NCBI GenBank assembly: GCA_036499395.1
Contig: DASYDW010000143.1
Span: 1-59,808 of the forward strand
From: Pirellulales bacterium
Lineage (GTDB): Bacteria > Planctomycetota > Planctomycetia > Pirellulales > JACPPG01
DNA: 59,808 bases
Reading direction: 5' to 3'
In this document: one piece after another, positions 37,714 to 46,867 of the stretch
Numbering within the stretch: position 1 is the first letter of the stretch
How the letters are laid out: each line of letters opens with the position of its first letter
The notes under the pieces: model-generated
Databases searched by the model: none
The model's input: only the letters and a program-made list of their open reading frames with translations
Told to the model about the DNA's origin: nothing
Position numbers and translations under genes: made by a program

Positions 37714-39729
37714 TCAATTCACGGGCTTTTGGCGTCGCGCGGTCGCCTCGCCGCCCCCGGTGTTGTAGAGCGGCAGGTAGCGATAGTAAACCTCGAGACA
37801 GAGTGCCCCCAGCGACGTCGAGAAGACACGTCCGCCGTAGCCACCCCACAACGGATCGGGATCCCAACTGCCGGACGCATCGCCCGAGGTCGATTGGCTG
37901 TTAACCAAAGCAGTGCTGACGGCTTCGTTCCACTTCACCCATCGCGGGCCTTGCATGCGGAACATGGCCAACGTGCCGTAATACCAGTAGTAGAAGTTCG
38001 GCGTGCCTTGGCCGGGTAATTGTCCCAGCAGGAAATCACGGGCTTCATCACCAGCGCCGGCAACCAGCAAATCCAGGAACTCGCGGCAAACCAGCGCCTC
38101 GGCGGTCATCGAATGAGTCGGACGCTCTTCCGGGCGATAAGAGGCCAGGCCGCCACTGGTGCCCGCGGAGACGCTGTTCAGATAGCGGACGATCCCTTGC
38201 CGCGTGCTTTCCGGAATTGGCAAGCCGGAGTACTCGGCGCTCTTCAGCGCCATTAATTGCCAGCCGAGTTGGCTGGTATCGCCACGTTCGCCGCGCGGGT
38301 ACGGCGGTTTGTAGCGCCATCCACCGGTCGCAAGGTTTTGCGCCGCGATCGTGTACGCGATCGCGCGTCGTACAGGGCTTGCGAGTCGCTTGTCGCCGGT
38401 CATGGCCGACGCTTCGCACAAGGACAGCGTCGCCATGCCATGACAATACATGTGGGCGAAGGTTTCGGCATTGCCCGCCAAGTTGCCGTCGGGACCTTGA
38501 GAGGCGATGAGAAAGTCAATGCCGCGTTTGACGACGTCGGCATGTCCACCACTTTGATGCGTGTGGCCGGCGGCCAAGAAGGTTAATAGCGCCAAGCCCG
38601 TAACCCCGGTGTCGGCCTGCGCACCGGCTTGTTTCCGATCTTGGCCGAGGGTGTGCGTTTCGCGTCCGCCACCGTGATCGCTCGCGTCCCAACGTCCATC
38701 GGCAGATTGATGCTTGGCGAGCCAGTCGAGCGCGGCATTCACCGCGGCCTCGGTCTGGGCTGAGCCGCCGTAACTTTCCGCGATCCGCAAGCGATTCGCC
38801 GCGGAACGCTCGCGATACATCTCGGGTACCTCGTACGCCGAAAGCGGAGCGTTCGGATCCCGAGGCGCAGGAGGTGGGACCGCGGTGACGACCGGCCGAG
38901 GGCGCACGGCCACAAGCACGCCGATATCGGCTTCGTGCGCCGGCAGCGGGCTCTCTGTTCTGGTAACCGTTTCCCCCGCCAAGAGCGCATCGTTCGTTGC
39001 GGTGCTATTGATGTCGGTCGCTAGCGCGGCGGCGGAAGCCGTGGCAAGCGCCGCGACCGCAGCAGCATTAGGTTTGTCGATGGCTGTCGGCGCAGATATC
39101 TCGGGCGGCTGTTCGAGCTCGCTCGGGCGTGCGTCCACGGGCGCTTGCGCGGCGGGCGCCGGTTCGCTCGTTGCGACGTCGATTGGCTCCGGCGCGGAAG
39201 TCGGCACGGTGATCGTTGTTTCGGGGGGCGCTAGCGGAAGTTCGTTATGTGCGCCGACGATCATGTGGGGGAGCGTCGGTGCCGCGGCGGCTTCGACGGG
39301 CACGATTTCGTCGATCGGCTCGCGCGAATCATCCGGCGGAACGTCGACGAGCTTCGGCTCAACCCGCGGCGACTCAGTAGGGGCATCCCAGGGTGCCTTT
39401 TCACGGCCACCGTCGCGACCGTCTTCGGCCCCCTTGGCATCGACCGTGTCATAGCCAATAAGATCCGTGACCTTGATCGCCGTTCCATGACCCCGCCCAC
39501 GACCAGGATGGCTGCGCACGATATGGACCGTCGTGGCATAAGCGATGAACAGTAGATGCACGAACAACGACAGCACCACGCATTTGCGCAAGGGTTGCTC
39601 GTGCCCCCAACGGGTCCGCATGAGGACGAACAACGCCACGGTGATCGCGGCCATGCCGGTCCACACCAGGCCAACGACCATGCGCGGGCTGAAGACGAAA
39701 TCAATAATCGGCTGCAAGGCCGTCAACAT
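37714..39729 (-). CDS. TonB-like membrane-anchored protein with prenyltransferase/cyclase-type toroid
   Basis: A 671-residue protein. Two membrane helices near the N-terminus (about 17-37 and 50-70) are followed by a long Pro/Ala/Glu-rich linker (about 75-300). The C-terminal region (about 320-655) has repeated Trp/Gly-rich units of the squalene cyclase/prenyltransferase kind: AALDWLAKHQSADGRWD, LATGGWRYKPPYPRG, GGLASYRPEERPTHS and SGSWDPDPLWGGYGG. No DxDD catalytic acid motif was seen, so enzyme activity is doubtful. It begins four nt after exbD. An anchor-linker-domain layout like TonB, next to ExbB and ExbD, suggests an energy-transducing role. This is an inference. Confidence 0.85.
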   Translation of the reverse strand: MLTALQPIIDFVFSPRMVVGLVWTGMAAITVALFVLMRTRWGHEQPLRKCVVLSLFVHLLFIAYATTVHIVRSHPGRGRGHGTAIKVTDLIGYDTVDAKGAEDGRDGGREKAPWDAPTESPRVEPKLVDVPPDDSREPIDEIVPVEAAAAPTLPHMIVGAHNELPLAPPETTITVPTSAPEPIDVATSEPAPAAQAPVDARPSELEQPPEISAPTAIDKPNAAAVAALATASAAALATDINSTATNDALLAGETVTRTESPLPAHEADIGVLVAVRPRPVVTAVPPPAPRDPNAPLSAYEVPEMYRERSAANRLRIAESYGGSAQTEAAVNAALDWLAKHQSADGRWDASDHGGGRETHTLGQDRKQAGAQADTGVTGLALLTFLAAGHTHQSGGHADVVKRGIDFLIASQGPDGNLAGNAETFAHMYCHGMATLSLCEASAMTGDKRLASPVRRAIAYTIAAQNLATGGWRYKPPYPRGERGDTSQLGWQLMALKSAEYSGLPIPESTRQGIVRYLNSVSAGTSGGLASYRPEERPTHSMTAEALVCREFLDLLVAGAGDEARDFLLGQLPGQGTPNFYYWYYGTLAMFRMQGPRWVKWNEAVSTALVNSQSTSGDASGSWDPDPLWGGYGGRVFSTSLGALCLEVYYRYLPLYNTGGGEATARRQKPVN

Positions 39730-39733
39730 CTGG

Positions 39734-40153
39734 CTATCTCCGTCGCTGCTCGACTTTGACCGAGATAGCCAATTGCGCGATACCGGCTTGCTTGCAAGCG
39801 TTCAGGACATCCGCCACGCGTTGAAATTCGCCGGTGCCATCCCCGCGGACCAACACGCCCAGCTCAGCATATTGCTGGCGGGCCCCCGTCAGTTTCGACG
39901 TGAGCTCAGCGAGCGAAACGGATTGCCCATCGATCGTGATTTCGCCGTCGCGATAGACGTTGACGACGCGTTGATCGGGGGCATTAGTCAACGCGCCGTG
40001 ATCGCTGACTCGCGGCACCTCGAGCCCGATCTTGCGTTCCTGCTCGGCGAACTTCGTGCCGACCATGAAGAAGATGATCAACAAGAACACGATGTCGATC
40101 ATCGACGTCATGTTCAGGTTGGGCATTTCTTCGATTTGCGTTTTCAGCGGCAT
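39734..40153 (-). CDS. ExbD/TolR-family biopolymer transport protein
   Basis: A 139-residue protein. The single N-terminal helix carries the conserved proton-path aspartate D20 (MTSMIDIVFLLIIFFMVGT), and the periplasmic C-terminal domain is of normal size. ExbD/TolR sits in the inner membrane with an ExbB/TolQ pentamer and uses proton flow to drive TonB- or TolA-type partners. It lies between exbB and the TonB-like toroid gene, with gaps of 54 and 4 nt. Confidence 0.93.
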   Translation of the reverse strand: MPLKTQIEEMPNLNMTSMIDIVFLLIIFFMVGTKFAEQERKIGLEVPRVSDHGALTNAPDQRVVNVYRDGEITIDGQSVSLAELTSKLTGARQQYAELGVLVRGDGTGEFQRVADVLNACKQAGIAQLAISVKVEQRRR

Positions 40154-40207
40154 GGCTGCAACCTTGAGTGTTTCGTGAGCGGGCGACAGTTAGTCGCGCC
40201 TGCGGCG

Positions 40208-41065
40208 TTAGGCGGCTTCGCGGCGTGCGCGCGAGGTGCGTGGCTTTTCGCTCTCGGCGATCGCCTCGGCCGAAATCTCATGCACCAGCTCCTGGCCCAG
40301 AGCGTCGATCTCGATCACCAGCCGGTCGACCCGGCCCAGGAAGTACAGGTAAGCGGCCAGCGACGGAATGGCGACGGTCAATCCACCGGCTGTGGTCAAC
40401 AGAGCTTCGCTAATGCCACCGGCCAATAGCTCTTGCTTGCCCATCGCGTCACTCGCCGAGATTTGATTAAACGAATGGATCATGCCGAACACCGTGCCTT
40501 GCAACCCCAAGAGAGGCGAGATCGTGGCGACGGCGTTAATGACCCGCAGGTACTTGCGCAGGCCATTGACGGCGCGCTCCCCGCCATCGAGCAGCGCCTG
40601 CTCGATTTCGACTGCCGGGCGGCCCCACTTACGTACACCGTGGGCGAGAACTTGCGCCACGGGGCTGCCGTTTTCCTCGCACAGCACCAGCGCCTGATCG
40701 CGATCCAATTCGCCCTCGTGCAGGCGGTGCATGAATCGCTTGACGAAGGGGCGTGGAATCACGCGGCCGGTTCGTAACGCAATGGCCCGTTCGAAGGTGA
40801 AGACCAGGAACACGAATGAACAGCAGGCGATGGGGATCATCATCACGCCGCCGGCCTTGACGATCGAGAACAGATTTTTCTCTGAGAAGACCATTGGCGA
40901 ATGTGCCGTGGGGCTCTCGATGTCTGTCTCTTCCTCACGCACTGCCGTCGGCCCGCCAGCCGATTGTGCCGAACTGGGGCGCGAGAGCACCACCGGCAGC
41001 ACCAGTCCGGCAATGGCCACGAGCAGTGCCAGCCGCATGTAGAGTTTGGATGCCGAGGTACGCAT
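40208..41065 (-). CDS. MotA/TolQ/ExbB proton channel protein
   Basis: A 285-residue protein with an N-terminal signal-like segment (about 8-27) and three further membrane helices: MMIPIACCSFVFLVF, the conserved proton-path region ISPLLGLQGTVFGMIHSF, and LLTTAGGLTVAIPSLAAYLY. These are the ExbB/TolQ motifs. The extra N-terminal periplasmic part before the first helix is seen in several planctomycete and proteobacterial homologues. Partner genes exbD and the TonB-like toroid follow at once; the TPR gene precedes it. Confidence 0.93.
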   Translation of the reverse strand: MRTSASKLYMRLALLVAIAGLVLPVVLSRPSSAQSAGGPTAVREEETDIESPTAHSPMVFSEKNLFSIVKAGGVMMIPIACCSFVFLVFTFERAIALRTGRVIPRPFVKRFMHRLHEGELDRDQALVLCEENGSPVAQVLAHGVRKWGRPAVEIEQALLDGGERAVNGLRKYLRVINAVATISPLLGLQGTVFGMIHSFNQISASDAMGKQELLAGGISEALLTTAGGLTVAIPSLAAYLYFLGRVDRLVIEIDALGQELVHEISAEAIAESEKPRTSRARREAA

Positions 41066-41116
41066 GATTCGTGGTCCTGTAAGGAATGGTCGCTGGATCG
41101 AGACGAGGATGTTCGC

Positions 41117-43618
41117 TCATCTGCGCAGTTGGGCAAGCCGCAGGGCGGCCTCCTGGTCGAACTTGGTATCGGGGTATTCGTGCAGCAGACGCTGATAGGT
41201 CGCCGTTGCTTCGCGGGGCTTCTTGAGCAGCTCTTGGCACTTGCCGGCCTGCAATAGCGCGGCCGCTTGCCACTTGGGATACGCGTGCAGGATTTCGACT
41301 TTCAAATACTCGCGCAGCGCTCCTTGGTAGTTGCCCTGATGCATGTATGTCTCGCCGATCATCCACTGGGCCATGGCCGCAGTTTCGGTCTTTCCACCAG
41401 CGGCCGAGGCGATAACACGGCGGTATGCCTGACGTGCCTGATCGAATTCGGCCCGCGCGGCATACGCGCGGCCGATGACGTAGTCCGCTTCGAACTGCTG
41501 CGAAAAGTCTGGGTATGCTTTGGTGATCGAGGTGGCCGTCTCGAGCGCCTCGGTCCAGTCTGCCTGCTGCGCGAAGATCTGAGCGCGGCGCAGGGGGACC
41601 ATCGCTCGCCAGGCGGCAGCGTCCGCAGATGCACCGTCGCGTAGGCGTCCTTCGAGCGCGGCGAATTTTGTCGCCGCCTGGTCAAAGTGTTCTTGATGAT
41701 ATTCGGCTTCGGCGATCCAGTATTCCGCAGCCAGCCGCCGTGGCGAATCCGAGTGGTTCGCGATGAGCTGTTCGAGTGGCGTCGCTACCGCATCCCATTT
41801 TTCCTGCCCTGCGGCGGATTGTCCGCGCAGGAACAACTGCCGGTCATCAACGTCGTCCGAAAGGACGCGGTCGTTCAATGTCGAGAGCAGCTCGTCCGCC
41901 GCGGTGTAACGCTTTTCCTGAATCGCGCGGTGGGCCAGCCGGCACGTGGCTTCGCCGTAATAAACGCTAGCGGGATATTCGGTCCGTAAGCGCTCGAACA
42001 ACGCATAAGAGTCCGAGGCTTGATCATCGCGGGCGGCGACGCTGGCCCAACGATATAGGATCAGATCGCGATCAATCGCGTGACTTGGACGGGCGATTAA
42101 CTGTTGATAATAGGATCCGGCGTCGTGCCAACGCTTGAGCGTCGTGCAGAGCTGTGCCGCACGGGCCAGAGCGTCGTCGGCCTCGGGAGCCACGGCGTGC
42201 TGCTTGATAATCGCCTTGTACACGTTCAATGCGTCATCGGCACGGTCGAGTTGTTCCAGAGTCTGGCCGTGCAGCAAGGCCCCTTCCAAGACTGCTGATT
42301 CCTGCGGGTATCGTGCGAGCAGACGTGTCAGCGTTGCGAGGGCCGCCTCGGATTGATCGTTGGCTCGCTGCGAACGCGCGAGCCCCAGCAATCCGCGTGC
42401 GGCGCAGGCCGCGGGCTGGTCGTCGCCCGACAGCGATTCATATAGTTCCGCGGACCAGGAGAGTTCTCCACCGGCGAGCGCCGTGGCTGCCAAGACCTCG
42501 GTCGTCGATCGCCGAAGTTCTTCGGTGGGATGCTCGATTAGCAACGCTTTGTAAGCGGCTTTAGCTTCTGCGAATTTTTGGGCACCGGCATAGCACGCGG
42601 CCAGTTCCGCCTGGGCGGCCGTTTGCCGTTCGGTGGTGGTGGCGGCGTCGGCGGCCGCGGCCAATAGTGGCGCGGCAAGATCCCACTCGCCCTGTGCCTT
42701 GCGCGTCAGACCGAGCCAATAGCGGGCTTCGGCGCGCAGCAAGCCATGTTCGGTCAGTGACTCAAGTACGGTCGCGGCCTGCCCGTATTTTTGCATATGA
42801 AACAGGCAGCGAGCTCGGCCTAGTTGTGCGCGGTCGGCTAACGATTGATTCGTGGCTGCAGTGCCGCCGGTAGTGTCCTTTTTATCAAGGTTCCCGCTGG
42901 CAGCGGCTTCGGCGGCGGCGAAGGAACTTTCTGCCGTTTGATAATCGGCGGCCGCGTAGGCGTGCATCGCCAAATGGAAATGGGCCTCGGCCTGCTTGGC
43001 TCCGCCGGCATCGGCCAGATCCGACAGCAACTGCTGGGCATCTTCCAGTCGACGTTGCTTTTGCCACACCTGGGCAAGCCCTAACCGGCAGTCGTCCGCC
43101 AGGGCGCCTTCGAGTTTGCTATCCAGGGCGGCGCGAAAATGGCGTTCGGCATCGTCGACGCGATTGTCCGCCAGGGCGATTTCGCCGCGAAAAGCCAGGG
43201 CGTACCCGGCAAGCTTGTCGTCAGGGTAACGCCGGCAGAATTCTTCGAGATCGTGTTCAGCGTCCGCCGGCCGGCCGGCCAGGTAACGGGCTTCGCCGGC
43301 GCGGTACAGGGCTTTGCGCTTCAGGTCGGCGTCGCTTGCGCGTTGGGCCTGGGTGAAGGCCTGCGCAGCGGCAGGAAAATCACGCAACTGAACCAGCGCT
43401 TCGCCCAGGTAGAACTGGCCGGCAGCTACCCGGTTATCCCCCGGATAGTCCGCCAGGAACGAGCGAAACTCGGCGGCCGCTAGCTCCCAGCGCTTTTGCT
43501 GGTAGTGAACGGCCGCCAGCCGGTACTGGTCATCCGCTTCGCCGGCGCGGACCGTCACCATCAGTCCGCTGACCAGCGACAGCGCGGCAATGGCCGCTAT
43601 GACCAATCGCGGTTGCAT
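41117..43618 (-). CDS. Large exported TPR-repeat protein
   Basis: An 833-residue protein with a signal peptide (LVIAAIAALSLVSGLMVTV ending RAG). Almost all the rest is TPR-like helical repeats with the regular W/L-G-Y-A/F-P pattern, for example YRLAAVHYQQKRWELAAAEF and GQFYLGEALVQLRDFPAA. Probably more than fifteen repeats are present. TPR proteins scaffold protein complexes; CpoB/YbgF in the Tol-Pal system is an analogue, much shorter. It is the first gene of the ExbB/ExbD operon, with 51 nt to exbB. It likely lies in the periplasm. Confidence 0.9.
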   Translation of the reverse strand: MQPRLVIAAIAALSLVSGLMVTVRAGEADDQYRLAAVHYQQKRWELAAAEFRSFLADYPGDNRVAAGQFYLGEALVQLRDFPAAAQAFTQAQRASDADLKRKALYRAGEARYLAGRPADAEHDLEEFCRRYPDDKLAGYALAFRGEIALADNRVDDAERHFRAALDSKLEGALADDCRLGLAQVWQKQRRLEDAQQLLSDLADAGGAKQAEAHFHLAMHAYAAADYQTAESSFAAAEAAASGNLDKKDTTGGTAATNQSLADRAQLGRARCLFHMQKYGQAATVLESLTEHGLLRAEARYWLGLTRKAQGEWDLAAPLLAAAADAATTTERQTAAQAELAACYAGAQKFAEAKAAYKALLIEHPTEELRRSTTEVLAATALAGGELSWSAELYESLSGDDQPAACAARGLLGLARSQRANDQSEAALATLTRLLARYPQESAVLEGALLHGQTLEQLDRADDALNVYKAIIKQHAVAPEADDALARAAQLCTTLKRWHDAGSYYQQLIARPSHAIDRDLILYRWASVAARDDQASDSYALFERLRTEYPASVYYGEATCRLAHRAIQEKRYTAADELLSTLNDRVLSDDVDDRQLFLRGQSAAGQEKWDAVATPLEQLIANHSDSPRRLAAEYWIAEAEYHQEHFDQAATKFAALEGRLRDGASADAAAWRAMVPLRRAQIFAQQADWTEALETATSITKAYPDFSQQFEADYVIGRAYAARAEFDQARQAYRRVIASAAGGKTETAAMAQWMIGETYMHQGNYQGALREYLKVEILHAYPKWQAAALLQAGKCQELLKKPREATATYQRLLHEYPDTKFDQEAALRLAQLRR

Positions 43619-43723
43619 GGCAACCTTCTCTCATAAACCGAGGGCCTCGTTGGCGTCGTACAAAGCTGGTGATCTCAGAGATTGCCTGGTACGAGACGTA
43701 TCGGAAAAACTTGGTGTTGTCGG

Positions 43724-44305
43724 TTAGGGGATCCCGATGCCAGCATCGTCGACGTTCCCCACCATGTGCAGGTGGTTGTGATCGATGTAGACAACTTCAC
43801 GCGAGTCTTCGTCGACTGTGGTGGTAGGCACTGGGTAGCCACAGCGTGTCGTGTCGGTGTAGTAGATCGTGCATTTGTAATGGCAGTGGTGATGTTGAGC
43901 CGGGCCGATTAGCGGATAGAACCGCGGCGGATCGGTGTAATCTGAGATCCGCTCGATCGTCATGCGGACGTTGTTACGCTGCTTTTCGTACAGCAACGGC
44001 ACGTTGCCCGACACGGGATGGATCTTTTCCAGGGCCCGCATCACTTCGTCCGGGCTGGGAGGATCGAGGGCGACCGGTTCCGCACCGTTGGTGATCGGGC
44101 CCAAGATCGGTACGCGCTCGTAGCGCTCGTGGACCCAGAACTTGTCTTCATGCTTCTTTTGGAAGTACGGACTGACCGGCATCGGCCAGGGGAACTGAAG
44201 CACCGGGCCCGAGGCGGTGGCCAGCGGCCAAGCGCATCCCGTGGAGGCGAAGGCCGGCAGCGCCGAAGCGAGCAACAGCAGGTATTTCAGGTGACGAGCT
44301 GACAT
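43724..44305 (-). CDS. Lipoprotein with His/Cys-rich segment
   Basis: A 193-residue protein with a signal ending ALPAFASTGC, a likely lipobox. A Tyr/Pro-rich body (FPWPMPVSPYFQKKHEDKF) precedes a His/Cys segment HHHCHYKC followed by TRCGYP, which may bind a metal. No family is recognised. It ends 105 bp before the start of the large TPR gene on the same strand, and may be co-expressed with the ExbB/D operon. Confidence 0.72.
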   Translation of the reverse strand: MSARHLKYLLLLASALPAFASTGCAWPLATASGPVLQFPWPMPVSPYFQKKHEDKFWVHERYERVPILGPITNGAEPVALDPPSPDEVMRALEKIHPVSGNVPLLYEKQRNNVRMTIERISDYTDPPRFYPLIGPAQHHHCHYKCTIYYTDTTRCGYPVPTTTVDEDSREVVYIDHNHLHMVGNVDDAGIGIP

Positions 44306-44652
44306 CGTGCGAATCCCCCCTCGGATAACGTCCGTCCTAACTATGCTTTTGCCGAACGCGACTCTCGCGAGAGAGCAGGCGTTGACAGAGTCTGAGCAAC
44401 TCGCTGCGCAGAACCCTGGATGGCTGAGATTTTTATCGTGTTAAACTGTGCCGAACTTGCGGGTTTTTCCGGTGGCGACGGAAAATGATATTGCCATGAG
44501 TCGCGTCGATGCCGCGGATTCATTGGCCAATCTGCGGCGCGCGGTTGCCGAGGTTGAATCGTGAACAGTCACCGCGCGAATCGCGCACGAAAAAGGCCCC
44601 GCTCCTGTCGGAACGGGGCCTTGGGATTTCACAAACAACGCGTCGTGGCGCG
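44306..44652. other. 347-bp intergenic region holding a terminator
   Basis: No gene is recognised. It lies between the BON gene end and the lipoprotein start, both minus strand, so it holds the terminator at 44590-44622 and the promoter for the lipoprotein and possibly for the downstream ExbB/D operon. No clear -35/-10 pair was identified. Confidence 0.4.
44590..44622 (-). terminator. Intrinsic terminator of the BON-domain gene
   Basis: AAGGCCCCG (44593-44601) pairs with CGGGGCCTT (44614-44622) over a 12-nt loop. On the minus strand the stem is followed by a short U-run, and it lies 30 nt past the BON gene stop (44653). Confidence 0.8.
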
Positions 44653-45699
44653 TTACTGCTTGAAGTTCAGCATCCACCAGCCGTCGTCCCATTCCAGCAT
44701 CACCTTGCGCCAGCCAAGCGGCACTTGGGGATACGGATAGAAGGGACCAATGTACGGCCAGGCGGTCGGCGAGTATTGCCGCGGGTAAGCGACAGCGGCG
44801 TAGTTCGGGTGCGCGGCGTAGCTCGGCCACGCATAGTTCGGCATGTTCGGCTGGTCGTAGCGAGCCGGAGCGACGCCGCCGCTGACGGCCGGCACGCCCA
44901 TTGGTTGCGGTCCACCGTACGGTCCGCCTGGTCCGCCACCCATTCCTCCGGGGCCACCGCCCGGCGGGCATTGACCCATCATGGCGCCGGCCGCGGCACC
45001 GGCCGCACCGATCGGAGCCATCGCCAGGCGAGCCGCATTGGGCATCATCTGTTGTTGCGACATTTGTGCCTGCATCATTTGCGGGCCTTGCATCTGCTGC
45101 GGGCTTGGCAGCATCATCGGGCCTTGCATGCCTGGGCCATTCACCATCATCGGGGCCTGCATCATCTGCTCACTCTCGGTGGGCGTGAATGAGTCGGGCA
45201 CGTTTTGCGAGACCTGTTGCACGGCGTAAGCCTGCGACGTGGCGGGCGAAAGTTTCTTGCCGGCCGTCGAGGGCTGTTTCGAACGCCCCTTCGCGAGCAG
45301 CCCCTTACCGCCAGTTTTGGCGGGGACCGACGGATCGGGAAAGATCATCTTGCGGCCGCTGGCCATCCCGTCTTCGCCCCCCGACGCGTTCTGTTGACGA
45401 TTACCGCCACCGTTTTTCTTGGTGGCTTTGACGTCGAGATTGTTGACGACCTTACTGACGCCGGGCATCGCCGAAGCCATCTGCACGGCCAACGCGCCTT
45501 GCTGCTGACTGGCGACGCGGCCGTTCAGATAAACGACATCGTCTTTGGTCGTCACGCCAATCTGATAGTCGGACAATCGTCCGCTGTCGCGCAGCGTTGC
45601 GGCGACTGCTTGTGAGAATTCCTTGTTATCGGCCGACGCAATGGCCGGCCAGACACTGGCCACGGCGCAAGTCGCCAGCGCGAAGAAAAAACGTCGCAT
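44653..45699 (-). CDS. Exported BON-domain protein with Met/Gly/Pro-rich tail
   Basis: A 348-residue protein; the ATG at 45699 has AGGGAGGGA upstream. A signal peptide (FFFALATCAVASVWPAIASA) precedes a BON domain (about 27-93), with DYQIGVTTKDDVVYLNGRVA and MPGVSKVVNNLDV. BON domains bind phospholipid or are envelope-associated, as in OsmY. A Lys-rich linker leads to a Met/Gln/Gly/Pro tail with repeated MMQAQMSQQQMM and GGGPGGMGGGPGG motifs, ending in a Tyr/Trp/Pro-rich stretch. Such low-complexity tails are a common planctomycete envelope feature. A terminator follows. Confidence 0.85.
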   Translation of the reverse strand: MRRFFFALATCAVASVWPAIASADNKEFSQAVAATLRDSGRLSDYQIGVTTKDDVVYLNGRVASQQQGALAVQMASAMPGVSKVVNNLDVKATKKNGGGNRQQNASGGEDGMASGRKMIFPDPSVPAKTGGKGLLAKGRSKQPSTAGKKLSPATSQAYAVQQVSQNVPDSFTPTESEQMMQAPMMVNGPGMQGPMMLPSPQQMQGPQMMQAQMSQQQMMPNAARLAMAPIGAAGAAAGAMMGQCPPGGGPGGMGGGPGGPYGGPQPMGVPAVSGGVAPARYDQPNMPNYAWPSYAAHPNYAAVAYPRQYSPTAWPYIGPFYPYPQVPLGWRKVMLEWDDGWWMLNFKQ

Positions 45700-46233
45700 G
45701 CTCCGTCCCTCCCTTTCGATCGGAAGCGTGTAATGATTCTTGGCGAAGTTGGCTGTGCCTTCGCAGCAGGTCTTGGCGGTTCGCGCCGGGTGCATGTCGC
45801 ATTCGCTGCGAGCGGCCAGCCCCGGAGGGCTTTCCTTCTCCTACAGCGGCGTGCGGCAGGCACGAAGCAATGAAGATCAGTACACGAAAGGTGCGGCCGG
45901 GACGGGCGGAATCGCCTGTAACCGATTCACGGCCTGGAAGATGCGACGAACCCCCCGCGCAACCTCCTGCACGATCGAATTGCCTGGATATAGATTTCGA
46001 CCTGCGGCTCTGCGGAAGGGAGCCTTTTTTTCGATTTTGCCGATTTTGGCGGTTCTTCGGAGTAGCCAAGGCAAAACGGGGCGACCAGGTGAAAGTAAAA
46101 AGGGGGCGCCCGCGCGCGGACCGCGCGCAAAGAGAGTTAACGAGCCGATAGCGCGAGGCATTCCGGTCCGATGCCGTACTCAAAGTTCGGCGGTAGCTAA
46201 GCGACCACGGACGTCAAATGCCGCGCTCGACCG
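45700..46233. other. 534-bp intergenic region with GC palindrome
   Basis: No gene is recognised. It includes an AT-rich patch near 46020-46060 and the perfect palindrome GCGCGCGG-A-CCGCGCGC at 46112-46128. It must contain the promoter of the BON gene near 45700-45800. Open frames here are long on both strands but Arg-rich, and I do not count them as genes. Confidence 0.4.
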
Positions 46234-46515
46234 CTAGCGGGCCAGGGCCTTCTTGCCGTTGTTGAAGTCCCACACGGTCGTCAGGACCATGATGGCCAAC
46301 GTCGTGCCGGTGATCAGCGCTCCCGCGGGGCTGGTAACCGCCGCGACCAGCGTAGTTCCGCCGACGGCCGCCAGTGACAGGAAGAAGACAGCGTGAAATG
46401 CCGCCTGGCGGTGCGAGCCCTGGTGTACGCGGGCGAACCAGGCACTGACCAGGCCCAGTGCTTGAACGGCGGCGAACCACCACAGGGGAAGAAAGGGACG
46501 TAGCTCGTGATGCAT
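46234..46515 (-). CDS. Small membrane protein with three predicted spans
   Basis: A 93-residue protein with three hydrophobic segments: LWWFAAVQALGLVSAWFA, AAFHAVFFLSLAAVGGTTLV and GALITGTTLAIMVLTTVWDF. It ends NNGKKALAR, a basic inside-facing tail. No family is recognised. It is on the same strand as the BON gene, 534 bp upstream, and may be separately transcribed. Confidence 0.7.
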   Translation of the reverse strand: MHHELRPFLPLWWFAAVQALGLVSAWFARVHQGSHRQAAFHAVFFLSLAAVGGTTLVAAVTSPAGALITGTTLAIMVLTTVWDFNNGKKALAR

Positions 46516-46867
46516 CGCTTCTCCACATCATGCGGAAGGCGAGCGCCCCGCGAGCGCACTATTGCTAGCGGCGCGCGGCCGGGGCGATGGGGTCGAAAAG
46601 TCGTGACACGTTGCGGGACGTGTTCGCGACCGAGAGCCGGGCATCCTGCACGGCTTGGGCGAGCGTAACAGCGAGTTGCATGCCGGAGAAGATCAATCTT
46701 TGAGATGGACTGGCCAGAGGGAAACGAGCGTCGATAGTAACTCTCGCACGCCACAATATTTGGCGCAATTAAAAAACCTCGCTGCGGAGATCCTTCTCCA
46801 CAGCGAGGTCATGGATTGCTAGCAATTCGGCATCGCGAAAGTTGCAGAACTTACAACAACTTTGCGG
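46516..46867. other. 352-bp intergenic region holding a terminator
   Basis: It contains the strong terminator at 46771-46809 after the Trx-like gene and no confident gene. A frame at about 46565-46768 (minus) could encode a short peptide but has no ribosome-binding site and no known pattern. Confidence 0.4.
46771..46809 (-). terminator. Intrinsic terminator of the Trx-like gene
   Basis: ACCTCGCTG (46776-46784) pairs with CAGCGAGGT (46801-46809), with an inner GGAGA/TCTCC stem, and six A at 46771-46776 become the U-run on the minus strand. It is 59 nt past the stop of the 645-residue gene. Confidence 0.85.

Noticed and set aside
38885..39454. Ser/Gly/Ala-rich plus-strand frame opposite the linker of the toroid protein
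   Set aside because: It mirrors the Pro/Ala linker, is low complexity and has no known pattern.
39545..40429. 294-codon plus-strand frame opposite exbD
   Set aside because: Shadow of ExbD and its neighbours.
45740..46237. Arg-rich plus-strand frame in the 534-bp gap
   Set aside because: No start signal or motif, and it overlaps the BON gene promoter area.
46565..46768. Possible short minus-strand peptide gene
   Set aside because: No ribosome-binding site and no motif; left as uncertain.
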